Below are positions 1 to 8,715 of a stretch of 56,335 bases of DNA, piece by piece. Origin of the DNA: Synergistaceae bacterium (GTDB taxonomy: Bacteria; Synergistota; Synergistia; Synergistales; Aminobacteriaceae); NCBI GenBank assembly GCA_018436595.1, contig JAHDLC010000008.1, forward strand, positions 1-56,335, read 5' to 3'. Numbering within the stretch: position 1 is the first letter of the stretch; each line of letters starts with the position of its first letter. The notes below the pieces were generated by a model that saw nothing but the letters and a program-made list of their open reading frames with translations, did not search any database and had not been told where the DNA came from. Made by a program: the position numbers and the translations under genes.

Positions 1-2139
1 CACCGGCGGGAACGGGGAGTTTTCCCTGAAGAGCGGAAGGGACTCCTTCACCAGGAGTTCCAGGTCAAGCTCGAAGGCGTAGACGGGAGAGCACTCGATA
101 TCCTTCTCGATGGCCGGCTTCAGCCGCAAGAGGTATCCCGCTGCACGGCCGGCATTCATGATGACGGCAGTCTGTCCTTTGTGCCCGAAGGGTTCTTCGC
201 CCTGTTCAAAGTCGAGGGAAACGCCCCTGCTCTCGGCGAGAGCCAGAATATCCCCTTTCAGGGAAAAGAGATCGTCCGCTCCGGCGGGACCGAAAGGAAG
301 GCGGGGGTCCCGGCCGCCGTAGACGAGGCCGGAGATGCGCTCCACTTCTTCATGCCCGCCTTCGTCCAGGGGGAGGAAAACCCTGCCGAGCTCAAAAATT
401 CTCACGGGAGCCTTCCATCCCGCCTGGACGGATAACTCCACGCTCCGCAGCAGCCCGGGGAGGAGCGTGGTCCTCATCTTCGACTGTTCTGCGCTCAGGG
501 GATTCGCCAGTTCCAGGGGGCGGGCTCTCCTGTCCTCAGGCGGAAGCCTGAGGAGACCCACGAAGGATGGAGCCAGGAAGCTGTAGTTCACTAGCTCCAC
601 ATATCCCCTTGAGAGGAGGATGGTCCGTATGCCGCCCTTCACCCTGGTGATCTCACCGATGTCCCCCCGGCCGAAAAGGGCCTGGGGAAACCGGGGAGCC
701 AGCGTTTCGTTATATCCCCGGATTCTGCCTACCTCTTCGATAAGATCTTCCTCGATGATGATGTCTGGACGCCATGAGGGAACAGAAAACACCCGTTTCC
801 CCTCTTCCGATGCGGTCTGCCGCAGCCCCAGCCTCCCGAGGATGGCCGCAGCGCCATCCATGTCGCCGGTAAGGAGGATTTTCCGCAGGTTCTTTTCCGA
901 CAGGACGACTTCCCTCCGGGCAGGCTCCACGGACACGGCCGTCTTGAAGACATATCCCGTTTCCGCTGCCCCCCACTCTTTCAGAAGGGAAGCGATAAAG
1001 TTCAGGGCCAGTTCCGACAGGTTCGAGTCCACCGTCCTGGCATAGCGGAAGGCCGCCTCCGAGTTGATGCCCAGCCTGCGGGACGTCCTGCTGACACGGA
1101 TCGCGTCGAAAGATGCAGATTCGATGAACACCGTTTGTGTTTCCGGAAGGATATCGCTGTTTTCGCCGCCCATGACACCGGCAAGGCCTATGGCCTCTCC
1201 GGCGCTGGTTATGAGGAGATCGGAATCTTCCAGGGCATGCCGTTTCCCGTCAAGGGTGGTTATCTCTTCTCCCGGTTTTGCCGAACGGACCGTGATTTCC
1301 GGAGCGGCAAGCCTTCCTGCATCAAAGGCGTGGGTCGGCTGGCCGAGGGTCAGCATGGCGATGTTTGTAGCGTCCACCATGCCGGAAATGGGCCGCATGC
1401 CGAGGAAGGTCAGTGCGATCCGGGTCTTCAGGGGGGACGGAACGGGTTTCAGCCCCGTCGCCAGGCCAAGACAATATTTGCTGCAGCCGTCATCCCGAAG
1501 GGAGATGCCGCCGAAGGGCACGGGCCAATCATCAGTCCTCTCGGGAGGAGCGACATCCGCAGGGTTCTTCTTCCATTCAGCCCCGGGGAACAGGGCATAC
1601 ACTTCCCTCGCCACCCCGAGGAGGCTCAGCAGATCGCCCCGGTTCGGGGTGATGGAAAGATCAAGGATGGCATCATCCAGGCCGAACAGCCTGACCACGT
1701 CGCCGCCCACGGGAGAGTCTCCGGGAAGGCGGAGAATGCCGAACTCGTCCGCAGCCTCGGGTACGCCCAGTTCCTCGGCGGAAAGCAGCATTCCCTCACT
1801 GCTGATGCTTCCGAATTCCCTGGTCCCCAGAACAGTTCCGTCAGCCAGGACGGAGCCGGGACGCCCGTAGGGAACCCTGTCGCCCTCCGAAAGGTTCGGG
1901 GCCGCGGTGACCACAACGGCGGTTCCGATGCCGTCCCGCACACTTGCGACGAACAGGTTTTCCTTTTCGGGATGGCGGCCGAGACTTTCAATTTGGGCAA
2001 CTTGGACGTCCTTCACCATGGCACAGGGCCTTTCCACCGATTCCACCTCGCACCCTGTGAGGGTGAGCCGTTCGGCCACTTCTTCAAGTGTGGCGGGAAT
2101 GGAGAGAGTTTCGTTGAGCATGTTCCAGGAAATCAGCAT
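1..2139 (-). CDS. pheT: Phenylalanyl-tRNA synthetase beta chain, 3' end outside window
   Basis: Large subunit of the alpha2-beta2 enzyme that charges tRNA-Phe in the cytoplasm. The frame is open for 713 codons from ATG 2139 to the window edge. The family is usually near 800 residues, so only the C-terminal anticodon-binding part is missing. The N-terminus (MLISWNMLNETL) and the following EMAP/OB tRNA-binding stretch around residues 40-150 are typical of bacterial PheT. B3/B4 and B5 domain sequence follows, and the visible end (FRENSPFPPV) is where the ferredoxin-fold domain begins. The start overlaps the pheS stop in ATGCTGA, so translation is probably coupled. It is the last gene visible of the infC-to-pheT run. 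Identity is secure; the missing end cannot be assessed. Confidence 0.95.
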   Translation of the reverse strand, partial: MLISWNMLNETLSIPATLEEVAERLTLTGCEVESVERPCAMVKDVQVAQIESLGRHPEKENLFVASVRDGIGTAVVVTAAPNLSEGDRVPYGRPGSVLADGTVLGTREFGSISSEGMLLSAEELGVPEAADEFGILRLPGDSPVGGDVVRLFGLDDAILDLSITPNRGDLLSLLGVAREVYALFPGAEWKKNPADVAPPERTDDWPVPFGGISLRDDGCSKYCLGLATGLKPVPSPLKTRIALTFLGMRPISGMVDATNIAMLTLGQPTHAFDAGRLAAPEITVRSAKPGEEITTLDGKRHALEDSDLLITSAGEAIGLAGVMGGENSDILPETQTVFIESASFDAIRVSRTSRRLGINSEAAFRYARTVDSNLSELALNFIASLLKEWGAAETGYVFKTAVSVEPARREVVLSEKNLRKILLTGDMDGAAAILGRLGLRQTASEEGKRVFSVPSWRPDIIIEEDLIEEVGRIRGYNETLAPRFPQALFGRGDIGEITRVKGGIRTILLSRGYVELVNYSFLAPSFVGLLRLPPEDRRARPLELANPLSAEQSKMRTTLLPGLLRSVELSVQAGWKAPVRIFELGRVFLPLDEGGHEEVERISGLVYGGRDPRLPFGPAGADDLFSLKGDILALAESRGVSLDFEQGEEPFGHKGQTAVIMNAGRAAGYLLRLKPAIEKDIECSPVYAFELDLELLVKESLPLFRENSPFPPV

Positions 2140-3179
2140 GAGAGAGTCCTCCCCGAGAGAAGATAGGGCACGTTGCCTTCAAAGAGGACGCGCAGGTCGG
2201 TGAGCCTGTATTTCAGCATGGCGATGCGGTCAAGGCCGATGCCCCACGCAAAGCCGTTGTAGACTTCAGGGTCGATTCCCCCGTACCGGAGCACATTGGG
2301 GTGCACCATGCCGAGTCCTGCCACTTCCAGCCAACCCGTTCCCTTGCAGATCCTGCAGGAAGGATTCCTGCCCGAGCATTCCACGCATTCGATATCCAGC
2401 TCCAGTGAAGGCTCCGTGAAGGGGAAATAGCTCGCCCTGTACCGGGCCTTCAGGGGACGGGCAAAAATGGCGGCCATAAGGGCCTCCAGGCAGCCCTTCA
2501 TGTCGGCCACGGAGATGTCCTTCTCCACCAGCAGGCCTTCGAGCTGGTTGAACATGGGGGAATGGGTTGGGTCGCTGTCCCTGCGATATACCTTTCCAGG
2601 GCAGACAATACGGATGGGTGCCCCGTATTTCAGCATGGACCTGACCTGCACGGGTGAGGTGTGGGTCCTGAGCAGCTTCCCTTCAGGGAAGTAGAAGGTA
2701 TCCTGCATGTCCCTCGCCGGATGGGACGCAGGAATGTTCAGGGCCTCGAAATTGTGGAAGTCGTCTTCGATCTCCGGTCCGAGTGCGACGGAAAAACCCA
2801 GGCCCGCGAGGATTTCCACCACGTCCTGGGTTAACTGGGCCACGGGATGAATCCCGCCCCATTCCCTGCCCCGGGGCGGGAGGGTGACGTCGATACGGTT
2901 CCGCCGCTCTTCTTCGGCCGACTCGGCTTCCTCAAGGGCTGTCCTTTTTTCTGCCAGGGACGACTCTATCCGGTCACGGAGAGAATTCACCGCCTCGCCG
3001 GCGGCAGGACGCTCCCCGGGAGGGAGCGATCCGAGTTTTTTCAGGAAGGAGGTCAGGATTCCCTTTTTTCCGAGAAAGGCCACCTTCACCTGCTGCAGCT
3101 CCCCGGATGTTGCCGCCCGCGAGAGCTGTCCGGCGAAGTCTTGTTCTATTGTATGAAGTTCGCTTGGGATTGATGTCAC
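2133..3179 (-). CDS. pheS: Phenylalanyl-tRNA synthetase alpha chain
   Basis: Catalytic subunit of PheRS, 348 residues, the normal length. An N-terminal coiled-coil region (about 1-90) precedes the class II core. Visible motifs are HPVAQLTQDVVEI, the motif 2 region around VYRRDSDPTHSPMF, and motif 3 GIGLDRIAML. I chose GTG 3179 because it overlaps the ktrA stop as GTGA and has AAGGAGG about 8 bases upstream; an upstream extension in the same frame would run back through ktrA. The C-terminal tail after DLRVLFEGNVPYL is LSGRTLSC rather than the usual short ending near FLRQF, a minor peculiarity. It is coupled at both ends, to ktrA upstream and pheT downstream. Confidence 0.97.
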   Translation of the reverse strand: MTSIPSELHTIEQDFAGQLSRAATSGELQQVKVAFLGKKGILTSFLKKLGSLPPGERPAAGEAVNSLRDRIESSLAEKRTALEEAESAEEERRNRIDVTLPPRGREWGGIHPVAQLTQDVVEILAGLGFSVALGPEIEDDFHNFEALNIPASHPARDMQDTFYFPEGKLLRTHTSPVQVRSMLKYGAPIRIVCPGKVYRRDSDPTHSPMFNQLEGLLVEKDISVADMKGCLEALMAAIFARPLKARYRASYFPFTEPSLELDIECVECSGRNPSCRICKGTGWLEVAGLGMVHPNVLRYGGIDPEVYNGFAWGIGLDRIAMLKYRLTDLRVLFEGNVPYLLSGRTLSC

Positions 3180-3856
3180 TTGCCGTTTTCCTCCTTGTCC
3201 TTTTTCTCCATCATTTGTGCGATGTCCTCTCCCGTTCCGGCGACAAGAAGCTTGTCCCCTTCCTGGATGACGCTGTCCGGCCGGGGCAGGAACCGGCTTC
3301 CCTTCCGGTCGAAAAGGAGGACAATGCAATTATACGTCTTCCGAAATTCGAGTTCCATCAGCGATTTTCCCACCATCCCGGCCGATGCTTCAATCTCGCC
3401 TACGAGAACGCCTCCGCCCGGAACGGCGGAAAAGGCAGAAAGCCATGGGTTGACCAGCGTTTCCGCAATATTCTTGCCTGCATCCCTTTCCGGAAAGACC
3501 ACTTTATGGGCTCCCACCCGCGAAAGTACCCTTCCGTGAATTGAAGTCTGGGCCCTCGCGATGACTTTCGGGATGTTCAACCCCTTCAGGATGGCCGTGG
3601 CAAGTATGCTTGCCTCGATGTTGTTTCCGATTGCCACGACAGCGATATCCGCCTCTCGCGCGCCAACCTTCACAAGGAGGTCTTCATCGGTGGCGTCGAG
3701 CTGGGCACAGTACTCCACAACGTCCGCAACTTCCTCGACTCTTTGTTTGTCAATGTCTACAGCGATAACATGCTGGCCGAGCTCCGCAAGTTTTTCGCAG
3801 ACGGAGACACCGAAGCGCCCGAGTCCCACTACAAGGATGGTCTGTTTGCTGTCCAT
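3176..3856 (-). CDS. ktrA: Ktr/Trk potassium uptake regulatory subunit (RCK domain)
   Basis: Cytoplasmic nucleotide-binding gating ring for the potassium channel-like subunit encoded just upstream. The 226 residues carry one RCK/TrkA-N domain with the dinucleotide-binding loop VVGLGRFGVSV near residues 9-19 and the acidic ribose-binding residue at the end of strand 2 (AVDIDKQ). A TrkA-C domain follows (about 135-218). Single-RCK length matches KtrA rather than the double-RCK TrkA of enterobacteria. The gene sits 14 bases after ktrB, and its stop overlaps the pheS start, so an ion-transport pair is embedded in a translation operon. ATP/ADP or NAD binding is the family norm and is not shown by the sequence itself. 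Confidence 0.9.
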   Translation of the reverse strand: MDSKQTILVVGLGRFGVSVCEKLAELGQHVIAVDIDKQRVEEVADVVEYCAQLDATDEDLLVKVGAREADIAVVAIGNNIEASILATAILKGLNIPKVIARAQTSIHGRVLSRVGAHKVVFPERDAGKNIAETLVNPWLSAFSAVPGGGVLVGEIEASAGMVGKSLMELEFRKTYNCIVLLFDRKGSRFLPRPDSVIQEGDKLLVAGTGEDIAQMMEKKDKEENGK

Positions 3857-3870
3857 GGTCCGCCTCCCTG

Positions 3871-5190
3871 CTATCCCACGGGAATATTCGTCTCGGCGAA
3901 GGTGATTTTCGACGATTTCCGGTCCCGGGAGATCATCCCGTACATGAATGTAAGAATACCAACCCGCCCCCAGAACATCAACAGAATGATGATCACCTTT
4001 CCCGGAGCTGAAAGGGACGGTGTAACACCCAGCGAAAGGCCCACGGTTCCCATGGCTGAAACAGCCTCGAAAGCCAGAGCCCCGAAAGAAAAGGGTTCAA
4101 TGAGACACAAAAGGATAATGCCGAGGAGAACTGTGAGAATGTACAGCACGGTGACGGCAAGAGCACGTCTGACATTGCCGTCGGAGATCTTCCTGTTCCC
4201 TATGGCCATACCTGTTCCCCGTATCTCTGAAAGGGAGGAATAAAAGAGCAGTCCCGCCGTGGTTGTTTTGATTCCCCCTCCGGTGGATCCCGGGGATGCT
4301 CCTATGATCATGAGAATGCAGAGTACGAAAAGCCCGAGGGAGGAAAACAGCGGCATGGAAATTGTATTGAATCCGGCTGTCCGTGCTGTGACGCTCTGGA
4401 AAAGGGCATTCCAGACCTTCAGGTGGAGAGGATGGCCCGAAAGCCCGTGCAGTGCGTCTGAGGCGAAGAGAAGAACAGTACCCGCCGCAATCAGGACGGC
4501 CGTCGTCCTGAGAACGAGAACGGAATGGGCCGACAGGCGGGACCGTTCCCGGAGGCGGACGAAAATGTCGCCGATGACCAGGAAGCCAAGACCTCCAGTT
4601 ACGATGAGAACCATGATCACCCCGGGAAGAAGGAACTGCCCCGAATACCCCTCCAGCCCGCCCCGCAGGGTGGAAAACCCGGCGTTGCAGAAGGCGCTGA
4701 CCGAATGGAAGAGGGCGTTGAAAAGGGCTTCTCCCGGGGGAAAAGACCGGAGAAATACGAAAAACAGGGGAAGAGAGGCCATCCCCTCCACGAGAAGGGT
4801 AAAGCCAAGCATTCTGTACAGCAGCCTGACGGCACCCGAGGGGGTCTCAACTCCAAAACCTCCGGAAAAGAGAAGTCTCTGCCGTATGCCGACCCGCCAT
4901 CCGAGAAGGACCATGATCGCGGTGGCCGCCGTCATGACGCCGAGCCCACCGAGCTGGATAAGGACAAGAACAACCCATTGTGATGCGGGAGCAAGATCCC
5001 TGCCCGTATCCGCCACCACAAGCCCCGTAACGCACACGGCAGATGTGCTTGTGAAAAGAGCGTCGAGAAAAGAAAGAGGCTTTTCGTGCCCGGAGTTGAA
5101 AGCCCAAAGAAGCAGGGTTCCCGCCGCAATCAGCGACAGGAACCCCAGGGTAATGGTCTTTTCAATCCGGAGCGAGCTGTAGGTCTTCAC
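3871..5190 (-). CDS. ktrB: Ktr/Trk potassium transporter membrane subunit
   Basis: Potassium-translocating subunit of the SKT superfamily in the inner membrane, 439 residues. Four M1-P-M2 repeats are recognisable by their pore loops: TSTSAVCVTGL (about 47-57), HSVSAFCNAGFS, QSVTARTAGFN and EAVSAMGTVGLS. Each holds the conserved filter glycine. The protein is very hydrophobic between the loops. I used GTG 5190, the first start after rplT. The Shine-Dalgarno there is weak, so expression may depend on read-through from rplT 30 bases upstream. It pairs with the RCK subunit downstream. KtrB versus TrkH naming is a judgement based on length and on the partner having one RCK domain. Confidence 0.9.
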   Translation of the reverse strand: MKTYSSLRIEKTITLGFLSLIAAGTLLLWAFNSGHEKPLSFLDALFTSTSAVCVTGLVVADTGRDLAPASQWVVLVLIQLGGLGVMTAATAIMVLLGWRVGIRQRLLFSGGFGVETPSGAVRLLYRMLGFTLLVEGMASLPLFFVFLRSFPPGEALFNALFHSVSAFCNAGFSTLRGGLEGYSGQFLLPGVIMVLIVTGGLGFLVIGDIFVRLRERSRLSAHSVLVLRTTAVLIAAGTVLLFASDALHGLSGHPLHLKVWNALFQSVTARTAGFNTISMPLFSSLGLFVLCILMIIGASPGSTGGGIKTTTAGLLFYSSLSEIRGTGMAIGNRKISDGNVRRALAVTVLYILTVLLGIILLCLIEPFSFGALAFEAVSAMGTVGLSLGVTPSLSAPGKVIIILLMFWGRVGILTFMYGMISRDRKSSKITFAETNIPVG

Positions 5191-5220
5191 TTTCAGCCGG
5201 GCCGGAACCGCCGATGGCGG

Positions 5221-5580
5221 CTATTTGCCCAGGGCGCTCCGCGCCTGCTCGGTAAGCTTGACGAAGGCAGGCATGTCGTTGATGGCCAGCTCGGAAAGCA
5301 TCTTCCGGTTGATGGAGATTCCCGCCTTCTTCAGTCCGTTCATCAGCACGCTGTAAGACAGTCCATTGGCCCGGGACGCCGCGTTGATACGGGTTATCCA
5401 CAACCGCCTGAAATCCCTTTTCTTGCGCTTCCTGTCGGCATAGGCCCTGGAGAGAGAATGAAGGTATGCTTCCCTGGCTCTTCTGTACACATTCTTTTTC
5501 CGTCCCCAGTATCCCTTGGTGATGGAAAACAGTTTCTTTCTTTTTCTATCGCTGGCGCTACCACCTTTGACGCGGGGCAT
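5221..5580 (-). CDS. rplT: 50S ribosomal protein L20
   Basis: L20 binds 23S rRNA and is needed for early 50S assembly. The 119 residues match family length. They include the basic N-terminal extension (MPRVKGG, KLFSITKGYWGRKKNVYRRA) and the conserved segment RRLWITRINAASRANGLSYS in the globular domain. It lies 46 bases after rpmI in the universal infC-rpmI-rplT order. In several bacteria L20 represses its own operon by binding the leader. The structured leader upstream of infC in this window is a candidate target, which is inference. Confidence 0.98.
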   Translation of the reverse strand: MPRVKGGSASDRKRKKLFSITKGYWGRKKNVYRRAREAYLHSLSRAYADRKRKKRDFRRLWITRINAASRANGLSYSVLMNGLKKAGISINRKMLSELAINDMPAFVKLTEQARSALGK

Positions 5581-5626
5581 CGCTCGTCACCTCTTTCATG
5601 AATATTGACTAAAAACGAAATATACC

Positions 5627-5824
5627 TCAGCTGTACGGAAGCAGCTTTCTCATGTACTCCATCTGCGTATCGTCAACGTAGCCGGTCTTGCGGAGCTTTC
5701 TGAGTCTCGAAGGGTTCTTGCAGGTGAGCAGATGTCCTCTTCCTGCCTTGCGGTAGGAGAGCTTTCCCGTCCCTGTGAAAGAAAATCTTTTTTTTGCTCC
5801 CGAATGGGATTTAAGCTTGGGCAT
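5627..5824 (-). CDS. rpmI: 50S ribosomal protein L35
   Basis: Small basic large-subunit protein, 65 residues. It begins MPKLKSHSGAKKRF, the standard L35 start, and continues with the conserved lysine/arginine-rich stretch KNPSRLRKLRKTGYV. The frame is open further upstream, but the ATG at 5824 matches the family start and is preceded by GGAGGAA, so the upstream extension is ignored. It lies between infC and rplT. Confidence 0.97.
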   Translation of the reverse strand: MPKLKSHSGAKKRFSFTGTGKLSYRKAGRGHLLTCKNPSRLRKLRKTGYVDDTQMEYMRKLLPYS

Positions 5825-5921
5825 GATGTGTTCCTCCTTCCCCGGATATTGAGTCAAGATAAAAGCCCGCCGCTGTCTGCGGCAGGCGGAAAAGCGGATC
5901 AAAATCTATGCAGTCACGGAA

Positions 5922-6566
5922 TCACTCTGCCGGTTTTTCCACGGATACCGTCGGCGTCTCTTTCGGCTTTCCGTTATTCTTTTGTTCGGTCGTCCTGGCT
6001 GTTTCTTTCTTTTCGGGCTTCGGAGCGACTTTTCCCTGGCCGGGAGGAAGGGGGGTAAGCATGATCCTCATGTACCGGCCCTCCATGCGGGGGTTCCCTT
6101 CGCTCTTTCCGAGCCCGTCGCAGTCGGCAATCACACGGGCGAGGACTTCTTCGCCCTTGTTGAGAAAGGACATCTCGCGGCCCCGGAAGAACACGGAAAC
6201 CTTGACTCTGTGTCCGTCCTCAAGGAAGCCCTTGATCGCCCTGACCTTGAAATCATAGTCGTGTTCATCGATTTTCGGGCGCATTTTCATTTCTTTGAGG
6301 GCCTGGACTTTCTGTTTCTTTCTCGCGTCCTTCTCCTTTTTCTGGAGCTGGTAGCGATACTTCCCGTAGTCCAGTATCCTGCACACCGGCGGATTGGCCT
6401 GAGGGGCAACCTCGACAAGGTCGAGCTGCCGTTCTTCTGCCAGCCGAATTCCCTCCACCGTGGGGATTACACCCATCTTGACGCCGTTCTCGTCGATAAG
6501 GAGCACTTCACGGGACGTGATTTCACGGTTGACTCTGGGATCTCCGTCTTCTTTTCTTGCTACTAT
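5922..6566 (-). CDS. infC: Translation initiation factor IF-3, apparent AUA start
   Basis: IF-3 binds the 30S subunit, blocks premature joining of 50S and proofreads start codons. The conserved N-domain begins VNREITSREVLLIDENG. This is upstream of the first in-frame ATG/GTG/TTG (GTG 6506), so that internal codon cannot be the true start. The frame is closed by TGA at 6575-6573, only two codons upstream of ATA 6566. The only start that keeps the N-domain and fits the strong GGAGGTGA (6573-6580, spacing 6) is ATA 6566, giving 214 residues. Rare start codons such as AUU in infC of E. coli allow IF-3 to repress itself. An AUA start would serve the same loop. The C-terminal 35 residues form a charged Lys/Glu/Pro tail longer than usual. 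Confidence 0.93.
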   Translation of the reverse strand: MVARKEDGDPRVNREITSREVLLIDENGVKMGVIPTVEGIRLAEERQLDLVEVAPQANPPVCRILDYGKYRYQLQKKEKDARKKQKVQALKEMKMRPKIDEHDYDFKVRAIKGFLEDGHRVKVSVFFRGREMSFLNKGEEVLARVIADCDGLGKSEGNPRMEGRYMRIMLTPLPPGQGKVAPKPEKKETARTTEQKNNGKPKETPTVSVEKPAE

Positions 6567-6715
6567 AGCCTTTCACCTCCGTGTGAAATATGAAGAGGGG
6601 CCGGTGAAGCCACCGGCCCCTCGCAAATAACCCGAGAGATTCTCCTGAACCGGAAAACGTGCCGCGCCGTCCGGTGAGAGGGTGGCCCCTCTTCTTTGTA
6701 CTTATTGTAAGAAAG
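6567..6715 (-). promoter_or_regulatory. Structured leader of the infC operon with mutually exclusive stems
   Basis: The roughly 150-base leader holds a 12-bp perfect stem (arms 6595-6606 and 6611-6622, 4-base loop) ending about 14 bases before the infC Shine-Dalgarno. Its 3' arm is also perfectly complementary over 11 bases to an element near the transcript start: GAAGAGGGGCC (6684-6694, read on the minus strand) can pair with GGCCCCTCTTC (6592-6602). The two pairings exclude each other, as in attenuators and ribosomal-protein autoregulatory leaders. No U-run follows the local stem, so control of translation is more likely than termination (inference). The ligand could be L20 or IF-3 status; the sequence does not tell. 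Confidence 0.6.
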
Positions 6716-6722
6716 CTGAATG

Positions 6723-6751
6723 AATATATCACACAGCCGGGAAAAAGGCAA
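6723..6751 (-). promoter_or_regulatory. Promoter of the infC operon
   Basis: Minus-strand TTGCCT (6746-6751), 17-base spacer, extended -10 TGA-TATATT (6723-6728). The predicted transcript start is near 6715, which leaves the 150-base structured leader before infC. Assigned from consensus only. Confidence 0.65.
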
Positions 6752-6778
6752 TATTTTCCTCCGTCCCTGAAGAATGTA

Positions 6779-8698
6779 TCAGATGGACGGCTCGCCCCTG
6801 CCTGCCCCCTCTGTGGAGAACCAGTGCCGGGCCACAAGTGCCGCGAAGAAAACGAAGCTTGAAATCCTCAGAATTCTCAGCGGATTGACCATGAGAATCC
6901 CCGCCAGGATAAACAGCGCTCTTTCCAGGAAGGACATATCCCTTTTGAACATTCCTATGATGCCGCAGGAGAGGGAAAACACACCGATAATGGCGGTGAC
7001 AACGTCAAGAAGATACTTCGGCAGAACGAAGTCTATGAAAAGAAGATCGGGGTTGTAGACGAAAAGATAGGGCAAAAGCAAGCCGGAAAGAGCCAGCCCG
7101 AGGGCGGACACGGCCACCTTGAAGGGACGGGCTCCCGCCAGCCCGGCAGCTGTATAGCTCGTGAGTGCCACGGGAGGAACCACAGCGGACATGGTGCCGT
7201 AGTAGAAGGCGAAGAAATGGGCTGCCAGGGGATGGACTCCCATCTGCTGGAGTGCCGGAGCGGCAATCGTTGCGGTAATGATGTAGCAGGGAGTTGCGGG
7301 AAGGCCCATGCCGAGGATAATTGCTGCGATCATGCACAGGATGAGGGCGGCCCAGAGTTTTCCTCCTGCGAACATAATGACGTTCATGGCAATCACCTGG
7401 CCCAACCCCGTCATCCCCACGGCACCGACGATGAAGCCCACTATGGCGCAGGAAATCCCGACCGGTGCGGCACTCCGGGTTCCGCTGTCCAGAGCCTCTA
7501 TGACCTCCCGAATACCCATTCTGGTAGACCGCTTCAGGGAAGAAACCAGAACAATGGCAAAAAGGCCGAGAAAGGCGGAATAGAGAGGGGTGTACCCTGC
7601 TACGAGAAGGTAAATGATGACCACAAGGGGAATGGTCATGTGCCCTTTGTCGAGCATGGTCGCCTTCAGGGATGGGATATCTCCGGGCTCCATGCCCTTC
7701 AGCCCCCTCTTCTTTGCTCTCAGGTCCACCATGAACATGATGGCGAGATAATACAGGAGCGCGGGAGTGAAGCCGGCGATCATGATTTTCACGTAGGGAA
7801 TTCCCAGGAAGGTGCTCATGATGAAAGCTGATGCTCCCATGATGGGCGGCATGAGAATGCCTCCTGTACTGGCAGCCGCTTCGACGGCCCCGGCGAAATG
7901 AGGCATGTACCCCACCCTCTTCATCAGGGGAATGGTGAATGCCCCCGTCGTGGCGACATTGGCCTGGGCGCTTCCGGAAATACTCCCCATGAGAGCCGAG
8001 GCTACCACTGCCACCTTTGCGGGACCTCCCCGGTATCTCCCGGCGAGAGCGAGGGAGAAGTCGTTGAAGAACTCGCTGGTCCTTGAGGCCGCCAGGAATG
8101 CTCCGAAGAGGATAAACATGAACACATAGCTGGAGGAAACCATGAGGGTAACTCCGTAAATTCCCTGGTCCGTGAGAGCCATACGGATGATGATTCTTTC
8201 CCAGTTGAATCCCCTGTGGGCGAAAAGCCCGGGGAAGTAGGGACCGAGACGGGTATAGGCAAGGAAAAGAAGGCTGAGAACCGTCAGCGGGAGGCCGACT
8301 GCCCTTCGGCTCGCTTCCACGAGGAGGGCCATGGTGACCACGGCGACCGCAAGATCGGCAAACGTTGCCTGGAGGTTCGTCTGAAGCAGCCTGTCATAGG
8401 TGATGAGCAGCCAGACCATGCACCCGAGGGAAATTCCTGCCAGAACCCAGTCGGGCATGGACGGCCGTTCCCTTGGTGATCCGGCAAAGGCCGGATAGAA
8501 AAGAAAGATGATCGCCATGAGGGTTCCGAGATGAATTGCATTCATCTTGATGGCAATGAGCAGACCGATGCTGTTCATCCAGAAATGGACAAGGGCTGTA
8601 GAAACGGTAAGGACGAGGGCCGCCCTGCCTGCAGTTCCGTTCAGTTTTCTCGTTGGGATGGATTCTCCCGGGAGAATTGCGGAAAGAAGTTTTTTCAT
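6779..8698 (-). CDS. TRAP transporter fused permease (4TM/12TM), TAXI type
   Basis: Inner-membrane translocating subunit of a TRAP carrier in which the small (DctQ-like) and large (DctM-like) subunits are one polypeptide. The 639 residues contain many hydrophobic segments, a DctM-type core with GSISGSAQANVATTGAFT and STGGILMPPIMGASAFIM, and the late motif GMGLPATPCYI. This matches the TRAP 4TM/12TM fusion family. ATG 8698 has GGAGGAG nine bases upstream and replaces a longer frame starting 13 codons earlier that has no comparable ribosome site. It follows its receptor gene and a terminator-like hairpin lies between them. Such carriers use sodium or proton gradients. Substrates are often glutamate or dicarboxylates in this family, but none can be assigned here. 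Confidence 0.93.
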   Translation of the reverse strand: MKKLLSAILPGESIPTRKLNGTAGRAALVLTVSTALVHFWMNSIGLLIAIKMNAIHLGTLMAIIFLFYPAFAGSPRERPSMPDWVLAGISLGCMVWLLITYDRLLQTNLQATFADLAVAVVTMALLVEASRRAVGLPLTVLSLLFLAYTRLGPYFPGLFAHRGFNWERIIIRMALTDQGIYGVTLMVSSSYVFMFILFGAFLAASRTSEFFNDFSLALAGRYRGGPAKVAVVASALMGSISGSAQANVATTGAFTIPLMKRVGYMPHFAGAVEAAASTGGILMPPIMGASAFIMSTFLGIPYVKIMIAGFTPALLYYLAIMFMVDLRAKKRGLKGMEPGDIPSLKATMLDKGHMTIPLVVIIYLLVAGYTPLYSAFLGLFAIVLVSSLKRSTRMGIREVIEALDSGTRSAAPVGISCAIVGFIVGAVGMTGLGQVIAMNVIMFAGGKLWAALILCMIAAIILGMGLPATPCYIITATIAAPALQQMGVHPLAAHFFAFYYGTMSAVVPPVALTSYTAAGLAGARPFKVAVSALGLALSGLLLPYLFVYNPDLLFIDFVLPKYLLDVVTAIIGVFSLSCGIIGMFKRDMSFLERALFILAGILMVNPLRILRISSFVFFAALVARHWFSTEGAGRGEPSI

Positions 8699-8715
8699 CC
8701 GGTTTCGCTCCTCCG

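Noticed and set aside
1135-2166. Long plus-strand open frame opposite pheT
   Set aside because: It is the antisense shadow of pheT in GC-rich DNA; the minus strand gives clear PheT sequence throughout.
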